Shown here one piece after another: positions 1-5,879 of a stretch of DNA of 10,158 nt. The position numbers were made by a program, and so were the translations under genes. The notes under the pieces were generated by a model, which saw nothing but the letters and a program-made list of their open reading frames with translations, did not search any database and had not been told where the DNA came from. The first letter of the stretch is position 1; the number at the start of each line of letters is the position of its first letter. The stretch covers positions 126,001 through 136,158 of the forward strand of contig CAJNDS010000457.1 of the NCBI GenBank assembly GCA_905221605.1, written 5' to 3'. The DNA is from Symbiodinium natans (Eukaryota > Sar > Dinophyceae > Suessiales > Symbiodiniaceae).

Positions 1-249
1 AGGTGGCGTTAAAGGCTTTAATGCAAAAACAAAACTGTTTACATAAACGAGTGTGGAGAGTGGAGGGGCCCAGTCGTTGGCGGCTGTCCTGTAATGTGTA
101 TACTGCAGTGTATTCTTTGTAAGTCAGCATGCACTCCGCTGGTCCTTCCTCTTGTTCCGCCTGGTACTTCACATACAAGGCGAGAAACATGCGAAGGGTT
201 TTCGCACCAGATGCTCCTGCAATCACAGGACTTTTCATACTTTCGGAAC

Positions 250-366
250 ATTTGGGGATCACCAAAACAAGGGACCCCTAATATAAACACCCCAATGCTA
301 AGATCCTTTTCTTCTAAGTCTTTAAGGACCCCAATAAGGTACCCCTGATCTCGGAAACCACCATTT
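250..366 (+). mobile_element. MITE-like inverted-repeat element, copy 1
   Basis: This 117-base stretch aligns along its length with the elements at 8357-8471 and, in reverse complement, 8837-8947. It shares the start ATTTGGGG, the block CCAAAACAAGGGACCCC with copy 3, and an exact 16-base block (324-339, AAGGACCCCAATAAGG) with copy 2. Its 3' end (GGAAACCACCATTT) is a degraded inverted copy of the 5' end. There is no coding capacity of its own. A non-autonomous DNA transposon fits the small size, inverted ends and dispersion. Target-site duplications are not clear, so the boundaries are good to a few bases only. Confidence 0.6.
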
Positions 367-493
367 GAGTACGCAAACCACCCTGAAAGCTGCCAGGAGG
401 CCGAAGAACTGCTTGCGGAGACGTCGGTTGCCAATCGCCGCCTGGCCCGGGCGCTCTTCCGCCTGGCTCCTTGACCCGGTTGCCTTTTGAATA

Positions 494-564
494 CCCTAAA
501 CCCTAAACCCGAAACCTTAAACCCTAAACCCTAAACCCTGAACCCTGAACCCTGAACCCTAACC
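494..564 (-). repeat. Telomere-like CCCTAAA tract (10 units)
   Basis: Ten consecutive 7-base units related to CCCTAAA. Four are perfect and the others are single-base variants, including three CCCTGAA in a row. The G-rich strand is the minus strand. It is flanked on both sides by unique sequence, so it is an interstitial tract and not a chromosome end. The runs of one variant suggest local expansion after insertion. Confidence 0.9.
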
Positions 565-968
565 AGAGCTTGTTTGGGGGCTTTGTGAAGTGGAGGTCCG
601 CCGGTCGGATGTTCAAGGTTTTTTGCCGCCAGTTAGGAATTTCCAGACGGGGTTTCTGAAGACTCTTTTTTTGCTCGTAGGACACTGTAGGCCTTTCAGG
701 ACTTCAAGGCTGTAAAGTTTGTGCGGCTTTAGGTTTTGGACAGTGATGCTCGGAGTGACCATAAGACCTGACCACAAGGAGACGTACTACATTTACCTTA
801 TGGGGCACATCTCAGCTGCAAAGCGGCAACGGATGAAGCTCGGTAGCAACTTGCGCGTCCTTCAGCGCGATTTGAGAAGGAGGGTGTCAGCCGTAGTTGA
901 GGAAGGTAGTAGGAGTAGGCTGAGGGGGCGTGTTGGTGTCGTGGTGGGCGTGGCCGACCCTCAGGCAG
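565..968. other. No recognisable gene
   Basis: About 400 bases between the first telomere-like tract and a weak exon candidate. An open frame from about 719 to 1024 contains a basic stretch, but I see no family motif and no convincing splice signal. I assign nothing here. Confidence 0.5.
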
Positions 969-1206
969 GAGCTCAACGTGGAGGAGGTGCGCGAAACATT
1001 CGAGCCCTCCTTGCAGCTCTATGAAGCCGGGATGCAGGCCCCCGATGTGTGCTGGAGCATCCATGCTTCAAGCTGTGAGGACTGGAAGTCGAGGCTGAAG
1101 AACTTAAACAAACGTATCGTAGATGTGTCTTCGGCTTCGAAAGGTTCAAGCAAGACATCAAGTAAAGTTAAGCGATGTTTGGATTTGCCCACGACAACGC
1201 GCAGCG
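969..1206 (+). CDS. Weak candidate exon, unknown protein
   Basis: An open frame follows a plausible acceptor (CCCTCAGGCAG, ending at 968). It reads a charged, helix-like sequence beginning ELNVEEVRETFEP and continuing through a lysine- and serine-rich segment (about 1085-1170) to a stop near 1209. The composition is more protein-like than in the other frames, but I recognise no domain and no matching neighbouring exon. It could be chance. Confidence 0.2.
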
Positions 1207-1344
1207 TCTGACATCCGAAGGGCTGAGCAGTTTTTGTTGAAGCGTGGTGGAAAAGCCGCACTGCGCAGACTGCAAAATGTCTGGCGAGGCTTGAAGCGCT
1301 GTGAACCAATTTGTCAATTGTAGATAACTCGAGGCAGAAAGGTT

Positions 1345-1449
1345 AAGGACCAGGGCTTGCGATGTGATATTTTTCAAGATAGCTTGCACCAAAGTCCCAG
1401 GGACCAGGGCTGTGCAAATCATCGTTTTGGAAGATAGCTTGCGCTAAGA
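1345..1449. repeat. Diverged tandem duplication, about 54-base period
   Basis: Two adjacent units share GGACCAGGGCT (1347-1357 and 1401-1411) and AAGATAGCTTGC (1376-1387 and 1431-1442), with a run of T between the two blocks in each unit. The spacing is 54 bases for the first block and 55 for the second, so this is a local tandem duplication with later substitutions and one indel. Neither unit is clearly coding. Confidence 0.75.
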
Positions 1450-1533
1450 CGCTATGTCCTACAAAGAGCCAATAGCTAAATGGCGAGCTCCCTCAACTTA
1501 GTGGATCGAGCCCATGAGCCCAGCAGTCCGTGG

Positions 1534-1566
1534 TTTAGGGTTTGGGGTTTGGGGTTTAGGGTTTGG
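1534..1566 (+). repeat. Telomere-like TTTAGGG/TTTGGGG tract
   Basis: The four full units are TTTAGGG, TTTGGGG, TTTGGGG and TTTAGGG, followed by a partial TTTGG. It is interstitial, with unique flanks. The mixed A/G third-block base is also seen in the tract at 3199. Confidence 0.85.
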
Positions 1567-2097
1567 CGCACCGTCCGGTGCTCCTTGAAGATTAGTCGGA
1601 GGCTGCAGCAGATCATCTCAGAACACCCTGAAGCCCTTCGGAAACCCGAATACAGTCCGCGTAGCCAGATAGCCACGCCGCCAGGAATTCCGATCTGGTT
1701 CGTACAGTAGTTCTTTAGTGTGTGGATACAGATTTTCATAGGACTAGGGCAGTGATTAGGAGCTTCTCTCCAGGCCTTTGACTTCTTGGCGTACAGCCTC
1801 ATTCCCAACCTACAGGCTTGGGCTTGGGGTCCACAGGCGTTGTATTTGTGTCGATGTAGGGCGTAGGGCCATAGGGAGTGCCTGTTTTACATCACAGCAG
1901 GGCATGTGTGGGGGTTCTGGAGACTTCAATGTTGCTGTCCTAGCAGGCGTCATCGGCATTCCGGTGTCCAAACAGGGTTTTTTGCAAGCCCATGGTCCCT
2001 TCGGCCCTTGGGTTTCAAGTTTGCGGTGGTTGAGGTCTTCACCCGCCGCCGGGAAGCGCCCAGCGGACACGGCTACTTCCTCGCCCATGCCTCACAG
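1567..2097. other. Upstream region of the glycosyltransferase gene, no assigned exon
   Basis: The glycosyltransferase frame stays open upstream to 1867, but it has no ATG before the conserved domain; the first possible initiator in that frame is a GTG at 1906. The 5' coding exons and start codon therefore probably lie elsewhere upstream, joined by splicing. No spliced-leader-like acceptor can be chosen with confidence. The CTCACAG at 2091-2097 is one plausible acceptor, in phase 0. Confidence 0.4.
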
Positions 2098-2808
2098 CCG
2101 AGAAATGGAACAGCCCATGCCCAGGTGGCACTGCTCTTCGTGAGCTTGGGCGATTGGGCAAAGACCGGGTTTCTGACCTTGTGGAGTGTCCTCCAACATC
2201 GAACCACACCTCTGCGCGTGGTGGTGCTCGGGGATGCTCCTGGATTGCATGCATGGCAGCTTGCCGTCGACGAGCTCAAAGACCAGGGGCCCAAGTTTGA
2301 GGGTGTGACCTTCGAGTACATTAACTTCGATACCCACCCACAGTTCTCCATGTACTTGGAGAGATACCCAACTGAAAGTTGCAGCTTCGGTGCTGCTGGA
2401 AAAGCAATTCTTGCACGGGTTGTTTGCCACCTCCTTCTGCCCCCAGACATCAGCAAGATCATCTCCATAGATATCGGGGACATCATCGTGCTTGACGACA
2501 TCGCAAACCTGTGGAAAGAGTTCGACAGCATGCAGGAGCATCATTTGCTGGCAGCTCCTCATGCAGTGGCACTGCACCATGTGAATGCCGGAGTCGTGCT
2601 CTACTACGTCGCACGGATGCGCGAGCAGGAGTTTGCCGAAGCGACTTTGCAAGCTGTGATGGACATGCAGCGCCGAGCCCCGGACCCAACTTGCCTCCGC
2701 GATCAGTCCATTATCAACGTGCTACACAGCTGGCGAGAGGAGTTTGGCTACGCCGGCCCCAGCCCGATCATGATCCTCCCTTGCCCCTGGTGGGAGTTTC
2801 CTAAACAA
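2098..2808 (+). CDS. Exon: GT8-like glycosyltransferase catalytic domain
   Basis: This open block encodes a nucleotide-sugar glycosyltransferase domain of the GT-A fold. The opening strand reads ALLFVSLGDWAKTGFL (from about 2119), followed by LRVVVLGD. The lead-in to the metal site, LLLPPDISKIISID, corresponds to the family's usual LLP...VIYLD. The motif DIGD (2470-2481) then VLDDIANLW occupies the place of the canonical DXD. VNAGVVLYYV (2581-2610) matches the family's FNSGVMLMNL-type motif, DQSIINVL (2701-2724) matches DQDxLN, and LPCPWW (2776-2793) matches the LPCxWN motif seen in LARGE-like enzymes. Such enzymes transfer a sugar from a nucleotide sugar to glycans, usually in the Golgi or ER; donor and acceptor cannot be read here. 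Both boundaries are inferred. The 5' edge assumes the acceptor at 2097. The 3' edge assumes a GC donor at 2809, which joins in phase to 3051; the frame otherwise stops at 2815-2817. Confidence 0.75.
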
Positions 2809-3050
2809 GCGCTCTAGGTATACCAAGTGGTTGCAAGCCAGTAAGTAGTAAAGTCAACGGACAGGTCCGTCTTCCCGACCACAGAGTGGCTCTCCTACTG
2901 GAATTTTGGACTTTGAATTTCAGTACTTGCAAGATTCTTCATTCCGCGAGCCCATGCAGCGAACTAATATTGGCCTATGAACCCCGAAGAGCCCAGCCGC
3001 ATCCGAACAGGCAATCCTAAGTACCTTCAAAGTTTTTTTCAGCAGAAGAG
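2809..3050 (+). other. Probable intron between the catalytic exon and exon 2
   Basis: The catalytic frame stops at TAG 2815-2817, while the next protein-like block begins near 3045. The interval ends in a T-run and clustered acceptors (TTTTTTTCAGCAGAAGAG, 3034-3050). Joining 2808 to 3051 keeps the frame, with GC as the donor dinucleotide. Acceptors at 3042 or 3045 would need a different donor phase. One other frame stays open for about 200 bases here, but it carries no family motif. The exact junctions are therefore unsettled. Confidence 0.45.
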
Positions 3051-3170
3051 TGTCGATATGAGCGGAATGCCCTACAAGTCTATAAGATCAGGAATAGTCC
3101 TGAGAGATGGCTCCACGAGCTGCGAGACAAGCGCCGTTATCCTGGGATGATCTCGATCAACCACGTCGAG
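3051..3170 (+). CDS. Exon 2 of the GT8-like gene
   Basis: The frame reads CRYERNALQVYKIRN, then SPERWLHELRDKRRYPG, then MISINHVE and ends at GAG 3168-3170. It continues in phase 0 into the block at 3427. The block would stop 12 bases further on (TGA 3183-3185), which supports splicing at 3170. I do not know a named domain for it. By position it would be the segment after the GT8 core, where LARGE-like enzymes carry their last conserved motif around an isoleucine-histidine pair. Confidence 0.55.
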
Positions 3171-3426
3171 GCTTCTTGTCTTTGATGCGTGGCAATGCTT
3201 GGGGTTTGGGGTTTAGGGTTTAGGGTGTAGAGTTGATGCTTCATGCCGCTTTCGAGCTTTTCAGGTTGTGGGATGTCATCGGAGTCTGACACACATGTGA
3301 CTCATGTCACAAGCTGTTGTCATGGGATGCAGTACTGCCACGGCCACCGAAGCCGTTTCCCTGAAGTTTCGCACCTTTATCAGGTTCAGGTTGCCCGCTC
3401 CCTAATTTGTTGAAGATGGCGAAGAG
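3171..3426 (+). other. Probable GC-AG intron containing a TTTAGGG tract
   Basis: The left junction is GTCGAG|GCTTCT and the right junction is GCGAAGAG|GTTTTC. The join is in phase 0 and gives the continuous reading HVE-VFCPDDMD. The donor is GC, not GT, and GAG is repeated at both ends. Both traits are known for dinoflagellate introns. No strong pyrimidine tract precedes the acceptor. The intron is 256 bases and contains the telomere-like tract at 3199-3232. Confidence 0.55.
3199..3232 (+). repeat. Telomere-like TTTGGGG/TTTAGGG tract inside intron
   Basis: The units read TTGGGG, TTTGGGG, TTTAGGG, TTTAGGG and TGTAGAG. The tract begins 28 bases after the inferred GC donor. The G-rich strand is the coding strand, as in the other intronic tract at 3741. 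Confidence 0.85.
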
Positions 3427-3549
3427 GTTTTCTGCCCTGACGACATGGACCTCCTTTCAGCCTGGGCTTTCCTCCCTTTGCAGCCGACGGAGGACGCATC
3501 CAAGCAGAAGCGAATCCGTCCCTATGTCCTTGTTCCTGCAAGCTGTTTG
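3427..3549 (+). CDS. Exon 3 of the GT8-like gene
   Basis: The frame reads VFCPDDMDLLSAWAFLP, a polar linker (KQKRIRP) and YVLVPASCL, then meets TGA at 3550-3552. If that stop is ignored, the same frame continues through SGSPEAFIHNPS to about 3600, where the next recognisable block is in a different frame. The segment is hydrophobic and acidic, with one cysteine. I recognise no named domain. The stop could be a nonsense mutation. A normal intron is unlikely because the gap to the next coding block is under 50 bases. Confidence 0.55.
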
Positions 3550-3576
3550 TGATTCAGGCAAACTAGTGGCTCGCCT

Positions 3577-3720
3577 GAAGCCTTCATCCACAATCCGAGT
3601 GCGACCCAGGCCTTTACGTGCTCTACCACGGTTCGAAGCCGGAGAGGTACTGCTCCAACGACCGCTCTCCACACTGCTGCCAGTGTGGGGAACGTGCCTC
3701 TCTGCTACTTGCCCCATTAG
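3577..3720 (+). CDS. Exon 4 of the GT8-like gene, cysteine-containing segment
   Basis: The first codons (EAFIHNPS, 3577-3600) are in the exon 3 frame. From about 3597 the sensible reading shifts frame to ECDPGLYVLYHGSKPERYC, then SNDRSPHCCQCGERASLL and LAPL. The cysteines lie in a C..YC..CCQC arrangement, which may bind metal or form disulfides. The block ends at ATTAG, followed directly by a GT donor (3721). The frame change inside it needs a one-base indel relative to an intact ancestor, or is a sequencing error. Confidence 0.5.
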   Translation, partial: EAFIHNPSATQAFTCSTTVRSRRGTAPTTALHTAASVGNVPLCYLPH

Positions 3721-3820
3721 GTACCAAGGCACTATCGAGGTTTAGGGTTTAGGGTTTAGGGTTTGGAGTTTAGGGTTTAGGGTGTAGGGTTTAGGGTTTA
3801 GGGTTTAGGGTTTAGGGGAG
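3721..3820 (+). other. Probable 100-base intron made largely of telomere-like repeat
   Basis: The left junction is CCATTAG|GTACCAAG and the right junction is AGGGGAG|ATGTCATC. The join adds two bases to a phase-1 codon and gives the continuous reading LAPL-DVIELCNITRPK. Of its 100 bases, 77 are TTTAGGG-type units (3741-3817). Only 20 unique bases follow the donor, and 3 bases lie between the repeat and the exon. Confidence 0.5.
3741..3817 (+). repeat. Telomere-like TTTAGGG tract (11 units)
   Basis: Eleven consecutive units, nine perfect TTTAGGG plus TTTGGAG and TGTAGGG. It is the longest and purest telomere-like tract of the window. It abuts coding-like sequence on the 3' side within 3 bases of the inferred acceptor. 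Confidence 0.95.
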
Positions 3821-3974
3821 ATGTCATCGAGTTGTGCAACATCACTCGACCTAAGGCTCCACATCGCAGGGGACATGAAGAACTGGCAGGCCATGCGTGC
3901 TCTTCTGCAGGCCTACATGCCGCCATGGAAGGAAGTTCCGGAGGATCCCTTTCTGAATGCCGCTTCGAAGCCTG
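3821..3974 (+). CDS. Exon 5 of the GT8-like gene, with a frame change
   Basis: Spliced from 3720, the first codons read DVIELCNITRPKAP. From about 3860 the protein-like reading moves to another frame: LHIAGDMKNWQAMRALLQAY, then MPPWKEVPEDPFL and NAASKP. The second part is rich in aromatic and helix-forming residues and ends at a possible donor (CCTG|GTTCTG, 3974|3975). The frame change fits a one-base insertion between about 3850 and 3870. I do not recognise the domain. A further block at 4047-4190 (reading FNEDFGKTLDCC) follows acceptor-like CTTTCAG, but I could not join it in phase. Confidence 0.4.
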
Positions 3975-4167
3975 GTTCTGTGTACTCCTACCTGCTTTCT
4001 TGCTTTCATCTTCCCTACCTCTGCTTCCCTCCAGAGCTTTCAGAAGTTTAACGAGGACTTCGGAAAAACTTTAGACTGCTGTCGCGGCTACGGCCCTGGA
4101 AGCCCCGAAACAAGGAAAGTGTGGTCCGGCGGCGAGACGCGCATCCAGCAGATTATTTCCGGTACAG

Positions 4168-4390
4168 GCCTCCTTGGAACTCTCATGTAGTGCTTTACAG
4201 AAAGCCTTGGATCTTTTGGTCGCTTTTGCTGTCCAAGATGTGTTGGGCTCCGGGATGTTTGAGCTTCAGGGGTGCTTACTGCCTCTGCGAGGCCAGCAAG
4301 CCATCCTGACTGCCAAAGCCATGGGGCTGGAAGCCGTTTTTGAGTCGTGCGCTACGCTGAGCCTCTGCCAGACCTATGTGCAAGCTTTGG
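4168..4390 (+). CDS. Weak candidate exon, unknown hydrophobic helical protein
   Basis: After a good-looking acceptor (TTTCCGGTACAG, ending 4167) an open frame reads ASLELSCSALQKALDLLVAF, then AVQDVLGSGMFELQGCLLPL, and later AILTAKAMGLEAVFESC. It looks helical and alanine/leucine-rich, which is more protein-like than its alternative frames. It may be a later exon of the same gene or a chance ORF. I recognise no family. The frame stays open to about 4545, but the later part looks non-coding. Confidence 0.25.
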
Positions 4391-4399
4391 AGAGTGATA

Positions 4400-5169
4400 G
4401 AGGGTTATCGAGCCATGCGCCGCAGGATTGCGACTTTGCTGTTCGATTCTGTATTTCTCAGTCGGGCTTAGAAGCCTCTTCCACACCCCTTGCAGTCTAC
4501 TGTATCAATGTTCGTACTCATCCCAACCTTGGCTCAGGAATTCGGTAGGCTCGGACTACGGCTACCTGGAGTATGCACCGGCGCCATGGCTGTCTCTTAG
4601 GCATTCTTCGGCCTGGCTGTGCCTGAATCTGCGCATTCTGCGCCCCGGGCCACACAGTATACGCCACACACGAGCGAGAGCGAAACATAAGGAAAGGCTC
4701 AGGCCAAAGCCGCGGAACCTGGAGCGATGGTGCAGCACCAAGAAGACGGGAGTACGATGTGTAGCCCAAGCGGCGAACAGGAATGAGACGGCGCAACGCG
4801 AGTGCGAGCTAGAACGCTCACAAGGTTCCCAGATCTTCGATCGCGAGCCGCGCATGCCTTGCAGGGCCGATCTAAACCTTTTAACGCGCAGGCACGTCAT
4901 AAAGCAAAACTCAGCACGGGCATAGAAGTGCCTGAAGCTGAATCTGTCGGGCAGCGCTTGCGTTTCCAATCCCAATCCAGCAACCCCCTCCGCAAAGCAA
5001 GCTTGCTTTGAGTACTCGATTCGGGTTTGGGGCCATGCCTCCGTATCAGGAAACGTAGATAAACGTGCCTATCTTCGTAATTCAAAAATTGAAGCTTCGG
5101 AGATGCTCTGGCCCCGCGTGAGACCAGACTCACCGCTTGTAGGTCTTAGAGCCGGCTTGGTAACGGCAA
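4400..5169. other. No recognisable gene
   Basis: Several overlapping ORFs run on both strands at roughly 50 percent GC, none with a motif, a consistent composition or convincing splice signals. I see no repeat structure here apart from the start of the CAG/CAA-rich stretch at the right edge. Confidence 0.5.
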
Positions 5170-5215
5170 CAGCAACAGCAGCAGCAGCAACAAAAACAAA
5201 GAAACACAATAAAGA
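5170..5215. repeat. CAG/CAA-rich low-complexity lead-in
   Basis: Imperfect AACAGC, CAG and CAA/AAC triplets lead into the hexanucleotide array. The stretch has no stops in one frame because of its composition, not because it is selected as coding. Confidence 0.7.
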
Positions 5216-5311
5216 CCCCAACCCCAACCCCAACCCCAACCCCAACCCCAACCCCAACCCCAACCCCAACCCCAACCCCAACCCCAACCCCAACCCCAAC
5301 CCCAACCCCAA
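5216..5311. repeat. (CCCCAA)16 array
   Basis: Sixteen uninterrupted copies of CCCCAA. On the minus strand this is TTGGGG, which is identical to the telomere repeat of Tetrahymena-type ciliates. It grades directly into CCTCAA and CCACAA arrays with the same 6-base phase, so it is part of one satellite and not a chromosome end. Confidence 0.95.
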
Positions 5312-5371
5312 CCTCAACCTCAACCTCAACCTCAACCTCAACCTCAACCTCAACCTCAACCTCAACCTCAA
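5312..5371. repeat. (CCTCAA)10 array
   Basis: Ten uninterrupted copies of CCTCAA, in register with the preceding CCCCAA block and differing from it only at the third base of the unit. The sharp switch and internal homogeneity indicate one substitution spread by slippage or unequal exchange. Confidence 0.95.
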
Positions 5372-5401
5372 CCACAACCACAACCACAACCACAGCCACA
5401 A
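5372..5401. repeat. (CCACAA)5 array
   Basis: Five copies (one CCACAG) in register with the preceding arrays. The difference is again at the third base of the unit, now A. A short CAACCCCAA remnant follows. Confidence 0.9.
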
Positions 5402-5420
5402 CAACCCCAACGGTGACGTG

Positions 5421-5447
5421 AAGAAGAAGAAGAAGAAGAAGAAGAAG
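5421..5447. repeat. (AAG)9 microsatellite
   Basis: Nine uninterrupted AAG triplets shortly after the hexanucleotide arrays. It is one of several simple repeats clustered between 5170 and 5876. Confidence 0.95.
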
Positions 5448-5601
5448 AGCAACAATAACAACAAGTTCAACACGAGCAAAAGCGAGCAACAACGACGGAC
5501 AACTGTATTCCAGGTGCAGCTGCGCAAGCTCCAGCTCCCAGTACGTGTTGACGTGGAGACCACAGCGAAGAGCGACGCATTCGTGCCTGATCTTTTCGAG
5601 C

Positions 5602-5621
5602 TGGGTTTAGATGGGTTTAGA
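5602..5621 (+). repeat. Two degenerate GGGTTTAGA units
   Basis: Two near-tandem copies of GGGTTTAGA, separated by one T. They may be a relic of a telomere-like tract or chance. They lie just before the AT-rich palindrome. Confidence 0.3.
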
Positions 5622-5629
5622 ATGGTTCA

Positions 5630-5679
5630 ATATATATATATATATGTATATATTACTTTATTGTTTATATATATATATA
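5630..5679. repeat. AT-rich (TA)n palindrome
   Basis: Two TA-repeat arms of about 20 and 15 bases flank a short TTACTTTATTGTT spacer. The arms are self-complementary and could extrude as a hairpin. The sequence is most simply a TA microsatellite with an interrupted centre. Confidence 0.85.
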
Positions 5680-5832
5680 GCTTTAGCCGCTTGAGCCTTA
5701 GGAAGAGCACAATGATGCCCGTGGCATGCTTATTGCCCACCAGTCTTCAGGCTCGGTGTCGCGCCTCACAAGATACACACAAGCCTGTTGCTGGGAAGCG
5801 TGAACCCTGTGATGGTGGCAACATTTGTCAGG

Positions 5833-5875
5833 TTTTTTTTTTCTTTGGGGGGTGGGGGGGTGGGGGGGTGGGGGG
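5833..5875 (+). repeat. T-tract followed by four long G-runs
   Basis: A run of T broken by one C (5833-5846) leads into GGGGGG T GGGGGGG T GGGGGGG T GGGGGG. Four runs of at least six G with single-T loops is a textbook G-quadruplex pattern. The strong strand asymmetry is unusual for this window. Confidence 0.85.
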
Positions 5876-5879
5876 CAGA

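Larger units (their letters stand above)
2098..3974 (+). pseudogene. Glycosyltransferase-family-8-like multi-exon gene, possibly decaying
   Basis: This entry spans the exons listed separately. In order they give a GT8-like catalytic domain, a linker with RRYPG, a segment reading VFCPDDMDLLSAWAFLP, a cysteine-containing segment with CDPGLYVLYHG, and a segment with NWQAMRALLQAYMPPW. Supporting one gene are the same strand, exon-sized open blocks and plausible in-phase splice junctions (3170|3427 and 3720|3821). Against an intact gene are a TGA at 3550-3552, a frame change near 3597-3600 and another between about 3850 and 3870. Splicing or a sequencing error could explain one lesion, but three are hard to explain away. 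The later segments may belong to a family-specific C-terminal extension. I cannot exclude that they are a second, fused or neighbouring gene. Confidence 0.5.

Noticed and set aside
39-434. 131-codon open frame on the minus strand
   Set aside because: It runs straight through the MITE-like element at 250-366 and shows no domain.
719-1024. 101-codon plus-strand frame with a basic region
   Set aside because: It overlaps the better candidate frame at 969-1206 and ones on the minus strand, and has no motif. Its start region has no exon signal.
1906-2097. N-terminal 64 codons of the open frame that includes the GT8 domain
   Set aside because: The frame starts at GTG, has no ATG, and the residues before about 2098 do not resemble the family or a signal anchor. 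They are probably intron or 5' non-coding sequence.
4529-4538. TTGGCTCAGG resembling the end of the dinoflagellate spliced leader
   Set aside because: Only about ten bases match, with one mismatch. The rest of the leader is absent and no coding exon starts after it.
5216-5401. Tandem array considered as a CRISPR or a chromosome-end telomere
   Set aside because: A 6-base unit with no spacers rules out CRISPR. Unique sequence on both sides rules out a terminal telomere.
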